This document shows, one piece after another, positions 1-8,548 of a stretch of 64,000 nucleotides of DNA. The position numbers and the translations under genes were made by a program. Position 1 is the stretch's first letter. Each line of letters opens with the position of its first letter. Source of the stretch: Ectothiorhodospiraceae bacterium (lineage in GTDB: Bacteria; Pseudomonadota; Gammaproteobacteria; HK1). Location of the stretch: the NCBI GenBank assembly GCA_024234875.1, contig JACKNM010000010.1, forward strand, positions 170,954 to 234,953, given 5' to 3'. The notes under the pieces are model-generated. The model saw only the letters and a list, made by a program, of their open reading frames with translations, did not search any database and was not told where the DNA came from.

Positions 1-23
1 GCGGCGCCTCGGTGGGTCCGCAA

Positions 24-50
24 CGCGCGGCCACGGCGGGCCGCCCCTAC
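24..50 (-). repeat. Family-1 dispersed hairpin repeat, copy A
   Basis: Read on the minus strand it begins TAGGGGCGGCCCGCC and continues into GTGGCCGCG, forming a G+C hairpin. The first three bases are the stop codon of the hydrolase gene that ends at 47. Related copies lie at 51913-51945, 51979-52006, 61924-61950 and 62010-62035. It probably acts as a Rho-independent-like 3' end structure, but there is no T-tract. Confidence 0.6.
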
Positions 51-904
51 CGGACGAGCAGCTCCGACAGCAATCGGTTGAACGTCGCGCTCGCCTCGTA
101 GGCGACCCAGTGCCCGACGTCGGGCACGACGTGGAAGCGAAGCTCCGGGTGCGACGCCGCGAGCAGCTGGCGGTGGGCATCGAGCTGGCCCCGCGCGGTG
201 ATGTCGTGCTCGCCCCAGATTCCGTTCAGGCGCGCGTCGATGTGCGGCAGCGCGCGGGCGAGCGAGTCGCCGACGCTCATCCGGCGGCTGCGCAGGCGCG
301 CGCGGTCGTCGTTGTCGGCGTGGATGTGCAGCGCGAGGGCATCGAGGTGGGCCGGGTCGCGCAGCATCAGGGTCATGAGGTTTCTCCGGTGCGCATCGAG
401 CCGTGCCGCCGCGTCCATCTCGGGCTCCCGACGCACCAGCTCGAACGCAGGGCGGGGCAACCCGATACCGCTCGCCCCGACCAGCGTCAGGCTGCGCAAC
501 CGCTGCCCGAGTCGTGGCGCGACCGCGCCGGCGACCACGCCGCCGAACGAGAAGGCCGCGAGATCGAGGCGGGTGGCGTCGCCGAGGATCCGGTCGACCC
601 CGGCGAGCACGATCGTGCCCAGCGCCTCGGGGTCGACCGGCTCGGGTGGTGACGCCGAGTCGCCGAGCCCCGGCAGGTCGGGCGCGAGCACGCGACGCAC
701 CCGCGAGAGCGCCTCGACGTTGCGGATCCAGTGCATCCACGAGCCGAAGCCGCCGTGCAGGAGCACCAGCGGCTCGCCCTCGCCCCAGCTCCGCCACACC
801 ATCGTTCCGTCGCCACACGGCGTGTCGTGCCGGGTGGACAGCGCGGCGACCCGCCGCACCTCCTCGATCGCCGCCATCGTGTCGACCGGGCTCGCTCCAC
901 GCAT
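47..904 (-). CDS. alpha/beta-fold hydrolase
   Basis: This is a probable cytosolic hydrolase of about 285 residues. The core shows the usual order: an HGG oxyanion-hole strand (LVLLHGGFGSW), a nucleophile elbow near AAFSFGGVVAG (SxG context, S-F-G-G), a late acid region (GIWGEHD) and a catalytic His in PDVGHWVAYE. The substrate cannot be told from sequence; relatives include meta-cleavage-product hydrolases and haloperoxidase-like esterases. The open frame runs further upstream, but residues before the ATG at 902-904 look non-coding and would overlap the divergent MFS gene, so I start at 904; an ATG at 877 is also possible. The stop codon TAG lies inside a dispersed hairpin repeat. The neighbouring transporter is divergent, 172 bp away. 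Confidence 0.8.
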   Translation of the reverse strand: MRGASPVDTMAAIEEVRRVAALSTRHDTPCGDGTMVWRSWGEGEPLVLLHGGFGSWMHWIRNVEALSRVRRVLAPDLPGLGDSASPPEPVDPEALGTIVLAGVDRILGDATRLDLAAFSFGGVVAGAVAPRLGQRLRSLTLVGASGIGLPRPAFELVRREPEMDAAARLDAHRRNLMTLMLRDPAHLDALALHIHADNDDRARLRSRRMSVGDSLARALPHIDARLNGIWGEHDITARGQLDAHRQLLAASHPELRFHVVPDVGHWVAYEASATFNRLLSELLVR

Positions 905-1076
905 TCTCGATTCCTCGTGCCAGGGGCGCGCCGGGGCGCGTTTCGAGACGGCGCGCAGGATGCACGATTGCACGCCGCTGCCAAGACCCCGCCGTCTCCC
1001 GCCTCGCATGCTGGTACGATGCGACCCCGCCGCGGCTCCGGGTCGATGCCGCTCCCACCACCCCGCACCACCCTCG

Positions 1077-2231
1077 ATGTCAGATCTGCGCCGCCCCCTG
1101 CTGCTGCTGGCCGTGGCCGGCTTCGTGTCCGGCATGACCATCCGCGTGGCCGAGCCGATGCTGCCCAAGGTGGCGAGCGACCTTCAGGTGAGCGTCGGCG
1201 CGGCGTCGGTCCTGATCACCGGGTTCACGCTCGCCTACGGTCTGTTCCAGATCGTCCACGGGCCGCTCGGAGATCGCATCGGCAAGCTCCGCGGGGTGGC
1301 CGGCGCGCTGCTCCTCGCGGCCATCGCCTGTGGTGCGTGCGCCTTCGCGACCTCGCTGCAGTCGCTCGCGGTGCTGCGCTTCCTGACCGGCATGACCGCC
1401 GGCGCGGTGATCCCGCTCTCGTTCGCGTTCGTCGGCGACAACGTGCCGTTCGCCGACCGCCAGCCGGTCCTCGGCCGCTTCATCTCCGGCGTCCTCCTCG
1501 GCCAGACCCTCGGCCCGCTGCTCGGAGGCGCATTCAGCGACTTCATCGGCTGGCGCGCGACGTTCATGGTGCCGGCGGTCGCCTTCGCCCTCATCGGGTT
1601 GCTGCTGCTGCCCCTGGCCCGTGCCGAGCAGACGCCGGAGCGGGTCGAGGGTGAGGGGCCGATCGCGAGCTACCGCAACCTGCTGCGCTCACCCTCGGTG
1701 CGCATCATCTGCCTCGCGGTCGGGCTCGAGGGCATGCTGTTCTACGGGGCATTCGCCTACCTCGGCGCCTATCTCCGCCACGATTTCGAGCTGAGCTACA
1801 CCGTGATCGGGCTGTTGCTCGCGGGTTTCGGGGTCGGCGGGGTGATCTACAGCGCCCTGGTGAAGGTGCTGGTCGGGCGGCTCGGCCAGGCGCGGATGGT
1901 GGCGTGGGGAGCGTGGCTGCTGCTGCTCGGTTTCGCGGTGCTCGCCGCGCTCCCGGTGTGGCCCCTCGCCGTTCCCACCGTGGTCCTGCTGGGGCTCGCC
2001 TTCTACATGTTCCACAACACCCTGCAGACCCGCGCCACCGAGATGGGCCCGCGGGCCCGCGGCGCGGCGATCTCGATCTTCGCCTTCGCCTTGTTCTTCG
2101 GGCAGGCGATCGGCGTGTCGACGGCCGCGCTCGGCGTGGAGACCCTCGGCTACCGACCGGTAATCGCACTCGCCGGCCTCGGCCTCTCGGTCCTCGGCCT
2201 CTGGTTCTCGCGCCGCCTCGCGACGCTCTGA
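1077..2231 (+). CDS. MFS transporter, drug/metabolite efflux type (DHA1-like)
   Basis: A 384-residue inner-membrane protein with about twelve hydrophobic segments. The family's loop 2-3 motif appears as GPLGDRIGKLRG, and the motif C-like region as FISGVLLGQTLGPLLGGAFSDFIGWR, in the first half. The second half begins after a short polar linker at about residue 190 (AEQTPERVEG). Such proteins are proton-driven exporters of small molecules; no specific substrate can be assigned. The start is the ATG at 1077, where the sequence becomes typical of the family (MSDLRRPLLLL). The longer upstream frame overlaps the divergent hydrolase. It converges with the LLM gene, with a family-3 hairpin repeat between them. 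Confidence 0.85.
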   Translation: MSDLRRPLLLLAVAGFVSGMTIRVAEPMLPKVASDLQVSVGAASVLITGFTLAYGLFQIVHGPLGDRIGKLRGVAGALLLAAIACGACAFATSLQSLAVLRFLTGMTAGAVIPLSFAFVGDNVPFADRQPVLGRFISGVLLGQTLGPLLGGAFSDFIGWRATFMVPAVAFALIGLLLLPLARAEQTPERVEGEGPIASYRNLLRSPSVRIICLAVGLEGMLFYGAFAYLGAYLRHDFELSYTVIGLLLAGFGVGGVIYSALVKVLVGRLGQARMVAWGAWLLLLGFAVLAALPVWPLAVPTVVLLGLAFYMFHNTLQTRATEMGPRARGAAISIFAFALFFGQAIGVSTAALGVETLGYRPVIALAGLGLSVLGLWFSRRLATL

Positions 2232-2272
2232 GGTCCACCCGGCCCCGGTCGCCGCGGCGGACCCCGCTGTTA

Positions 2273-2333
2273 CCGGTCCCTGAGCCACGCCGAGCGCGCC
2301 CGCCGGGCGCGGTCGAGGCGTGAGTCGAGGGGC
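2273..2333. repeat. Family-3 dispersed hairpin repeat, copy 1
   Basis: The conserved 5' flank GGTCCCTGAGCCACGCCGAG is followed by a hairpin GCGCCC-GCC-GGGCGC (2296-2310) and a conserved 3' flank GGTCGAGG then GTCGAGGGG. A second copy at 9322-9386 has the same flanks but a different stem sequence. It lies between two convergent genes. Confidence 0.6.
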
Positions 2334-2359
2334 GCAGGGCGGACGGCGAACGGCGGCCC

Positions 2360-3361
2360 TCAGCCGAGCGAGGCGACGATGCGGCCGAGTCGCTCGATGC
2401 TGCGCAGCACCAGCGACTGCTCGAGCCCCGGCCACTGCATGCGCATGACGAAGTGCTCGATGCCGAGCGTCTCGTGGTAGCGCGCCAGCTCGTCGCGCAC
2501 CCACGCCTCGTCGCCGACGATGAAGCGGTCGGCGCGGAAGTCCTCGAACGGCTGATCGAAGCGATCCGCGTCGGAGAGGATCTTGTCCTGCCCCCAGGAT
2601 GCGTAGGCGCCGTACTTGTATTGCAGGGGCCCCTGGGCCTCGGCCAGCGCGCGCGCGGTGGTGGCGCCGACGTAGCACTCGCGGCACAGCGGGTAGTCGA
2701 CCGCGGGCGGCAACCCTGCCTCCGCCCGGGCCTCGCGGTACATGCGGAGCTGGTCGGCGAGCGTGGCGGCGGTCGGATAGAACGTGATCAGCCACTCGTC
2801 GCCGAGCACCGCGGCGCGGCGAATCGCCTTCTCGACCACCGCCGCGATCCACACCGGCGGGCCCTTCGGGTGCACCGGCTTGAGCGAGAGCCCCACGTCG
2901 TCGAGCCTGAAGTGCTTGCCGGCGTGCGTGACACGCTCCTCGGTCCACAGCCGGCGGACGACCTCGAGCCCTTCCTCCAGTCGTCCCACCCGGTCGCCGA
3001 GGCGCGCCCCCATGGCGGTGAACTCCTCCGGTCGGTAGCCGAGGCCGACACCGAGGACGTAGCGCCCACCGGTCATCCAGTCGAGCGTCGCCGCCTCCTC
3101 CGCCACCAGCACCGGCGACAACGCCGGGAACACGAGGATGTTCGGCCCGACCTGCATGCCCTCGGCCTCCGGCGCGAGGCGGGCGAGCAGCGGCATCACC
3201 TGGAACATCTGCACCGGCGCGGTGACGAAATGCTGCGCCGCCCACAACGACTCGAAGCCATTGGCGCGCGCCACGCGCACCTGCTCCACCAGGTTGCCGA
3301 TCTGCGGGCCGAGCGGGGTGCCCGGGGTGAACTGGGTTGCGAGGTAGAGACCGACCTTCAC
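2360..3361 (-). CDS. LLM-class flavin-dependent oxidoreductase
   Basis: A 333-residue luciferase-like monooxygenase-fold protein, (beta/alpha)8 barrel, probably using FMN or F420. Family features seen are the N-terminal beta strand KVGLYLATQF, SLWAAQHF, the conserved block GGRYVLGVGLGYRPEEF and a C-terminal half ending in helical IERLGRIVASLG. Luciferase-like enzymes of this kind oxygenate or reduce small substrates; the substrate is unknown. The start is a GTG at 3361 preceded by AGGAGAG about 8 bases upstream; the upstream frame overlaps the neighbouring gene. It lies 34 bp downstream of the nitrilase-family gene in the same direction, so the two are probably co-transcribed and may act in one catabolic route. 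Confidence 0.85.
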   Translation of the reverse strand: MKVGLYLATQFTPGTPLGPQIGNLVEQVRVARANGFESLWAAQHFVTAPVQMFQVMPLLARLAPEAEGMQVGPNILVFPALSPVLVAEEAATLDWMTGGRYVLGVGLGYRPEEFTAMGARLGDRVGRLEEGLEVVRRLWTEERVTHAGKHFRLDDVGLSLKPVHPKGPPVWIAAVVEKAIRRAAVLGDEWLITFYPTAATLADQLRMYREARAEAGLPPAVDYPLCRECYVGATTARALAEAQGPLQYKYGAYASWGQDKILSDADRFDQPFEDFRADRFIVGDEAWVRDELARYHETLGIEHFVMRMQWPGLEQSLVLRSIERLGRIVASLG

Positions 3362-3395
3362 GCTTACGCTCTCCTGGAACTGTTCCGCGCCCGGC

Positions 3396-4214
3396 TCAGG
3401 GCTTGACGATGGCGCCGTAGGCGTCGGGCCGCCGATCGCGATAGAAGGGCCAGACCTTGCGTACCTCCTCGATACGCTCACGCGGCAGGTCGGCGACCAG
3501 CACCTCCTCCCCGTCGCCGGCCTGGGCGACGATCTGCCCGATCGGGTCCACGAACACGCTGGCCCCGTAGTAGGTGCTCTCGAGCTCGGTGCCGACGCGA
3601 TTGACCCCGGCGACGAAGAAGCCGTTGGCGATGGCGTGGCCGCGCAGCTCCGGCTCCCAGACGCTACGCGAGAAGCCGCGGGTGGTGGTCGCGGTCGGCA
3701 CGAACACGTACTCCGCACCGGCCAGCCCGAGCATGCGCGCCGACTCCGGGAAGTGTCGGTCGTAGCAGATCATGATCCCGACCTTGCCGAGCGGGGTGTC
3801 GAATACCGGGAAGCCCGCGTTGCCCGGGCGGAAGTAGAACTTCTCGTTGAAATGCGAGCTCATCGGCAGGTGGTGCTTTCGGTACACGCCGAGCACCTCG
3901 CCCCGCGGGTCGACGAGGAAGGTCGAGTTGTAGAGCTCGCCGGCCATCACGCGCTCGTAGATCGGCACCAGGACGTACATTCCCAGGCGCCGAGCCTCGG
4001 CGCGCATCCGGGTCATCGTCGGGCCGTCCGCCGGCTCCGCGAGCGACTGCGCGGCGGGGTCGATGCGCTGGGGGAAGAACCAGGTGTTGAAGCACTCCTG
4101 GAGGCAGGCGATCTCCGCGCCCCGCTCCCGCGCCTGCGCCAGCAGCGCGGCGGTGCGGTCGAGGTTGTCGTCGAGGTCCGTCGAGGCGGTGGTCTGGATG
4201 AGGGCTGCTCGCAT
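3396..4214 (-). CDS. Carbon-nitrogen hydrolase, nitrilase superfamily (N-carbamoyl/beta-ureidopropionase type)
   Basis: A 272-residue cytosolic amidohydrolase. The catalytic triad is visible as E40 (CLQECFN), K113 (YRKHHLP) and C150 (MICYDRHFPE). The sequences NTWFFPQ and HHLP around these residues resemble beta-ureidopropionases and N-carbamoylputrescine amidases, which split N-carbamoyl compounds into amine, CO2 and ammonia. The start ATG at 4214 has GGAG upstream and fits the family N-terminus (MRAALIQTTAS). It is first of two genes in a minus-strand unit with the LLM oxidoreductase, and divergent from the Liv transporter/hydantoinase block. An N-carbamoyl amidase would be a logical partner of the hydantoinase at 9.4 kb, but the exact substrate is inferred. 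Confidence 0.85.
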   Translation of the reverse strand: MRAALIQTTASTDLDDNLDRTAALLAQARERGAEIACLQECFNTWFFPQRIDPAAQSLAEPADGPTMTRMRAEARRLGMYVLVPIYERVMAGELYNSTFLVDPRGEVLGVYRKHHLPMSSHFNEKFYFRPGNAGFPVFDTPLGKVGIMICYDRHFPESARMLGLAGAEYVFVPTATTTRGFSRSVWEPELRGHAIANGFFVAGVNRVGTELESTYYGASVFVDPIGQIVAQAGDGEEVLVADLPRERIEEVRKVWPFYRDRRPDAYGAIVKP

Positions 4215-4564
4215 CGGGGCGCTCCGTGGGGCGTTGGCACGTGGGTGAGCGATCGGAACCTGCCGCCGAGCGTCTGAGTCGCGACGGAGGGGCAGGAGCA
4301 TCGACTCGACATCCAAGCCCCGAATCATGCACCCGGAATCGGGGTCGAGACCAGCGTCGCCCGATCGCGCCGGCTCCGGCCACGCCGGTGGCCTGGTATT
4401 TGCTGCCGGTTCGGCGTCGAGGTTAGCATCGACGCGCGACGCGGCCCGCACCCGCGGGCTCGGGTTCGAATCGCGGCACGACGTGTGCACCCGTGCGGTG
4501 CGGCTCACGTCGGTGCCGCCCCACATCGAGGCGCCTCGAGCGCCGGTAGCAGGGGGAAGACAGA
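4215..4564. promoter_or_regulatory. Divergent intergenic region with a candidate sigma-70-type promoter
   Basis: This 350-bp non-coding gap separates the nitrilase gene (minus) from the Liv operon (plus). On the plus strand TTGCTG (4400-4405) and TAGCAT (4424-4429), 18 bases apart, form a plausible -35/-10 pair that would give a leader of about 130 nt before the binding-protein gene. A GGTTCGAATC string near 4465 resembles a tRNA T-loop, but no tRNA folds around it. I see no operator palindrome of note. Confidence 0.3.
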
Positions 4565-5743
4565 ATGCGGGGCACCAGACACGTATTGGCCGCGGCGCTC
4601 GCCAGCGCGCTCGCGGTGGGAACGTACTCCGGCTCGGTCACGGCCCAGGGCGAGCAGACCCAGGGCATCAGCGACACCGAGATCCACATCGGTGCGTTCG
4701 GGCCGTTCGCCGGACCGGTCTACCTGTACGGCAAGCTCGTGATGAACGGCGTCGAGGCGGTCTTCGACAAGGCCAACGCCGACGGTGGCGTCCACGGCCG
4801 CAAGCTCGTCCTCGTGCGCGAGGACGACAACTGCAAGCCGGAGGGCTCGATCGCGGCGGTGAAGAAGCTCGCGTACGACGAGAAGGTGTTCGCGATCATC
4901 GGCGGCGCCTGCTCGAACGCGACGTTGGCGGCGGTGCCGGAGCTCGAGAAGGCCGGCATTCCGATGGTGATCAACTCGGCCGTCGCCGACGCCATCACCG
5001 ACCCGCCCAAGCCCAACATCTTCAGCACGCAGCTCACCTCGTCGATCGAGAGCCGGGCGCAGCTCAACTACGCGCTCGACCAGGGGGCGAAGAAGATCGC
5101 GCTCGTGCGCATGACCGATGCCTGGGCGATGGCGCGGTACAACCCCCTCATCGAGTACGCGAAGGAGAAGGGCATCGAGTTCGTCGCCGACGTCGAGCTG
5201 CAGATCGACGCCCCCGACGCCACCCCCCAGGCGCTGAAGCTCAAGGCCTCGGGCGCCGACGCCATCGTCATGGTGCTCTACGCCAAGCCCGGCGCGGTGA
5301 TGATCCGCGACGCGTTGAAGATCGGTTACAACCCGATCTGGGTCGGCCAGACCGCCATCAACGACTTCGCGGCGTTCGAGAAGCAGGTCGGCATCCCCGA
5401 TGCGCTGAAGAACTTCGCCACCATCAGCGCGGTCGCCTTCCAGCCGACGGACCCGGAGATGAAGCCGTGGACCGATCGTCTGAAGAGCCTGTTCCCGAAC
5501 GACGAGCTGTCGACGTTCAACATGAACGGCATCGGCAGCGCCCAGGTTCTGGTCGAGGCGCTGAAGCGGGCGGGCAAGGATCTCACGCGCGACAAGCTGC
5601 TCGCGGCGCTCGGCTCGATCAAGGACTTCCAGACCGACGTCTACGCCGGTTCGATCACGTGCGATGCGCCGCGTAGCCACCAGTGCAACCAGAATCCGGG
5701 CTGGCTCGCGCTGCGTGACGGGAAGATCGTCCGCATCAAGTAG
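4565..5743 (+). CDS. livK: Branched-chain amino acid-type ABC transporter, periplasmic substrate-binding protein
   Basis: A 392-residue periplasmic receptor of the Leu/Ile/Val-binding protein family (type I periplasmic fold). Residues 1-27 form a Sec signal peptide (MRGTRHVLAAALASALAVGT...). The mature part begins with the family hallmark ITDTEI-like string GISDTEIHIGAFGPFAGPVY, followed by VMNGVEAVFDKANADGGVHGRKL and IIGGACSNATLAAVPELEKAGIPMV. Such proteins also bind amides, urea or aromatic acids, so the ligand is open. A purine-rich GGGGGAAG lies just before the ATG. It heads the operon, 116 bp before livH. Co-location with hydantoinase genes suggests import of a cyclic ureide, lactam or amide. 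Confidence 0.9.
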   Translation: MRGTRHVLAAALASALAVGTYSGSVTAQGEQTQGISDTEIHIGAFGPFAGPVYLYGKLVMNGVEAVFDKANADGGVHGRKLVLVREDDNCKPEGSIAAVKKLAYDEKVFAIIGGACSNATLAAVPELEKAGIPMVINSAVADAITDPPKPNIFSTQLTSSIESRAQLNYALDQGAKKIALVRMTDAWAMARYNPLIEYAKEKGIEFVADVELQIDAPDATPQALKLKASGADAIVMVLYAKPGAVMIRDALKIGYNPIWVGQTAINDFAAFEKQVGIPDALKNFATISAVAFQPTDPEMKPWTDRLKSLFPNDELSTFNMNGIGSAQVLVEALKRAGKDLTRDKLLAALGSIKDFQTDVYAGSITCDAPRSHQCNQNPGWLALRDGKIVRIK

Positions 5744-5859
5744 TTGCCGTGTGCGCCGGCGCCGCGGTCGGGGACGGGACCCTGGCCGCGGCGCCGGCGC
5801 GATCGTCCATGGTGCGTTGGACGACCTGGTCGCGTGGTGGAGGGGGGAAGTCGCCGGTC

Positions 5860-6744
5860 ATGGAGATGTTCAGCTATCTACTGGCCACCGGGATCTCGAC
5901 CGGCGCGCTCTACGCGCTCGTCGCGCTCGGCATCGTGGTCATCTACAAGGCCACCGAGGTCGTGAACTTCGCCCATGGCGAGATGTTCATGCTCGGCGGA
6001 TTTCTCGCCTACACCTTCCACGTCATGCTCGGCTGGCCCTACGTGTTGTCGCTGATCCTCGCCGTGCTCGCGGCGTTCGGGCTCGGTATTCTCGTCGACC
6101 GCATCGCGTTCCGCCCGTTGATGCAGCGCCAGTCCCTGGTCAGCGTGCTGCTGGCGATGGTGGGACTCTCGTTCGTCCTCAAGGGTGTGGCGCGCCATCT
6201 CTGGGGCGGCAAGGGCGACTACATCCCGTTCCCGCCCCTGGTCTCCCCGGAGCCGATCATGTTCGGCGGCATCATGGTGATGTCTCAACAGCTGGTGGTG
6301 CTCGGGGCGGCGGCGGTGGTGATGATCGTCTTCGCCCTGTTCTTCAAGCTGACCCGGGCCGGGCGATTCATGCAGGCCACTGCCGACAATCCGAAGGCGG
6401 CGAAGCTGGTCGGGCTGCGGATCGACCGGGTCTACATGTACACCTTCGGCGTCGGCTCGGCGGTGGCGGCGGCTGCCGCGGTGTTGATGGCGCCGCTCAC
6501 CCTGCTCTACCCGGACATCGGGTTCATGTTGTTCATCAAGGGCTTCGCGGCAGCGGTGCTCGGCGGTCTGACGAGCATCGTCGGCGCAGTGGTGGGCGGT
6601 TTCCTCATCGGCATCATCGAGCAGCTCTCGGCCGGCTACATCCACACCAGCATGCAGGAGGTGGCGGCGTTCATCGTCATCATGGTCGTGATGGTGTTGA
6701 TCCCGACCGGCCTGTTCGGGCGTCGCGGAATGCGGAGGGTCTGA
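5860..6744 (+). CDS. livH: Branched-chain amino acid-type ABC transporter permease LivH
   Basis: A 294-residue inner-membrane permease with about eight hydrophobic segments. The N-terminus MEMFSYLLATGISTGALYAL and the motif YKATEVVNFAHGEMFMLGGF are typical of LivH, as is AVLGGLTSIVGAVVGGFLIG near the C-terminus. The ATG at 5860 has AGGGGGGAAG about ten bases upstream. The frame opens earlier at 5749, but the added residues are not family-like. It ends three bases before livM. It forms the transmembrane channel with LivM. Confidence 0.9.
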   Translation: MEMFSYLLATGISTGALYALVALGIVVIYKATEVVNFAHGEMFMLGGFLAYTFHVMLGWPYVLSLILAVLAAFGLGILVDRIAFRPLMQRQSLVSVLLAMVGLSFVLKGVARHLWGGKGDYIPFPPLVSPEPIMFGGIMVMSQQLVVLGAAAVVMIVFALFFKLTRAGRFMQATADNPKAAKLVGLRIDRVYMYTFGVGSAVAAAAAVLMAPLTLLYPDIGFMLFIKGFAAAVLGGLTSIVGAVVGGFLIGIIEQLSAGYIHTSMQEVAAFIVIMVVMVLIPTGLFGRRGMRRV

Positions 6745-6747
6745 TCG

Positions 6748-7773
6748 GTGCGCGCGCTGCTCGGTAAGAAGGCCTTCCTGGTGCTCCTGTTCGGCACTCT
6801 GTTGCTGCTGCCGTTCGGGGCCAACAAGTACTACGTGTTCGCCGCCAATCTGGTGATGCTCTACATCATCCTCGCGCTCGGGCTCAATCTGCTCATCGGG
6901 TTCGCCGGGCAGCTCGCATTCGCCAACGCGGCGATGTACGGCATCGGCGCTTACGGCACCGGGCTGCTGATGAAGCACTTCGCCTTGCCGTACTGGCTCT
7001 CCGCGCCGGCCGGGGTGGTGATCGCGATGGCGGCGGGGACGTTGCTCGCGTTGCCGGCGCTGCGTCTCTCGGGGATCTATCTCGCGCTGACCACGCTCGC
7101 CTTTGCGCAGTTCACGTTCTGGGTCATGACCCACTGGACCAGCGTGACCTTCGGGGCGGGTGGCTTCGTTCCGCCGCCGATCGACTTCGCGCCGCTTCCG
7201 ATCAACCAGGAGCAGGGGATCTACTACCTGAGCTGGGTCGCGGCGCTGCTCCTCTACATCGTCGCGAAGAACGCCATGGAGTCGCCGATCGGTCGCGCCT
7301 TCGTCGCCATCCGCGATCGCGACGTCGCGGCGCAGTCGCTCGGCGTGGATCTCTTCCGCTACAAGGCGCTCGCGTTCGCGATGTCGGGCTTCTACGCCGG
7401 CGTTGCCGGTGCGCTCTACTGCGGCATGCTCGGCTTCGTCGGGCCGGAGAGCTTCGACTTGCTGCAGATGGTCATGCACAAGGGCGCGGTGGTGCTCGGG
7501 GGCATGGGCTCCGTTCTCGGGGCGGTGATCGGCGGCACCCTGCTCACGGTCATCCTCGAGCTGGTGAAGGAGTTCAAGTTCTCGATCGAGATCGCCTTCG
7601 GCGGATTGCTGATGCTCTTCGTCCTGTTCCAGCCGACCGGCCTCGTCGTGTTCGTGAAGCGGTGGCTCCCTGGCTGGGAGGAGCGGCTGCACCATGCCGA
7701 GGACGACGGCGCCGAGCGCGCACCGGTGGCGGCAGACGGCGAATCACGGCCGCAGACGCAGGCGGGGGATTGA
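6748..7773 (+). CDS. livM: Branched-chain amino acid-type ABC transporter permease LivM
   Basis: A 341-residue inner-membrane permease starting with GTG, three bases after the livH stop. Several hydrophobic segments are present, with the LivM motifs LGLNLLIGFAGQLAFANAAM, AFVAIRDRDVAAQSLGVDLFRYKALAF and GGMGSVLGAVIGGTLL. A charged C-terminal tail of about 25 residues (HHAEDDGAERAPVAADGE...) is cytosolic. Its stop codon is one base before the livG start, so the genes are translationally coupled. Confidence 0.9.
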   Translation: MRALLGKKAFLVLLFGTLLLLPFGANKYYVFAANLVMLYIILALGLNLLIGFAGQLAFANAAMYGIGAYGTGLLMKHFALPYWLSAPAGVVIAMAAGTLLALPALRLSGIYLALTTLAFAQFTFWVMTHWTSVTFGAGGFVPPPIDFAPLPINQEQGIYYLSWVAALLLYIVAKNAMESPIGRAFVAIRDRDVAAQSLGVDLFRYKALAFAMSGFYAGVAGALYCGMLGFVGPESFDLLQMVMHKGAVVLGGMGSVLGAVIGGTLLTVILELVKEFKFSIEIAFGGLLMLFVLFQPTGLVVFVKRWLPGWEERLHHAEDDGAERAPVAADGESRPQTQAGD

Positions 7774-7774
7774 G

Positions 7775-8548
7775 GTGAGCGCGGCGCTACGTATCGAGAA
7801 CGTCTCGGTCTCCTTCGGCGGTGTGAGTGCGCTGGACGAGGTCTCGGCCGACTTCCCGCAAGGCAAGATCATCGGCATCATCGGGCCGAACGGCGCCGGG
7901 AAGACCACCCTGCTCAACGTCATCTGCCAGATGAGCCCGCCGGACAAGGGCGAGGTCTTCCTGGGCGAGCGGCGCCTCACCGGGATGAAGCCGAACCAGG
8001 TGGCGGCGCTGGGTCTGCGGCGGACCTTCCAGGCGTCGCAGCTCTTCGCCGGGATGACCGTGCTCGAGAACATGATGACCGGACTCCATCTGATGAGCAC
8101 CACCGGTTTGTTCGGGGCGGTGTTCCGAACCCGGCGCATGCGCGACGAGGAGGCCGAGATGCGGCGGCGTGCGATGGAGGCGCTCGACTACGTCGGCTTC
8201 GCGCACTTCGCCCACCGCCCGGGCAATGCACTCTCGTTCGGGCAGCAGCGCATCGTCGAGATCGCGCGCACCCTCATCTACGAGCCGAAGGTGGTGCTGC
8301 TCGACGAGCCGGCGGTCGGGCTGTCGGTCAATCGAGTGGCCGAGCTCGACGCGTTGCTGCGGCGCATCCGCGACGAGCGCGGGGTCACCCTGGTCATGAT
8401 CGAGCATGTGATTCGGCTGGTGATGGAGGTCTCCGACCACATCGTGGTGCTGAGCTCGGGCCGCAAGATTGCGGAGGGCGACCCGAGCGCGGTGCGCAAC
8501 GACCCGACGGTGGTCGAGGCCTATCTGGGGCATCAGGCCCATGCTTGA
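7775..8548 (+). CDS. livG: Branched-chain amino acid-type ABC transporter ATP-binding protein LivG
   Basis: A 257-residue ABC ATPase. Walker A is GPNGAGKT (37-44), the signature is LSFGQQ (153-158, a LivG-type variant of LSGGQ), Walker B is VVLLDE (173-178), and the switch His is in MIEHVIRLVM. The GTG start at 7775 directly follows the livM stop with a GGGGG purine run upstream; the longer frame into livM is not family-like. It energises the transporter as a heterodimer with LivF, whose start overlaps this gene's last eight bases. Confidence 0.9.
   Translation: MSAALRIENVSVSFGGVSALDEVSADFPQGKIIGIIGPNGAGKTTLLNVICQMSPPDKGEVFLGERRLTGMKPNQVAALGLRRTFQASQLFAGMTVLENMMTGLHLMSTTGLFGAVFRTRRMRDEEAEMRRRAMEALDYVGFAHFAHRPGNALSFGQQRIVEIARTLIYEPKVVLLDEPAVGLSVNRVAELDALLRRIRDERGVTLVMIEHVIRLVMEVSDHIVVLSSGRKIAEGDPSAVRNDPTVVEAYLGHQAHA

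Noticed and set aside
4440..4500. tRNA-like T-loop string GGTTCGAATC
   Set aside because: No matching T-stem, acceptor stem or anticodon arm could be drawn around it.
5878..7695. Minus-strand open frame of 605 codons opposite livH/livM
   Set aside because: It is Glu/His/Arg-rich without domain character and antisense to two well-recognised permeases; typical shadow frame in GC-rich DNA.
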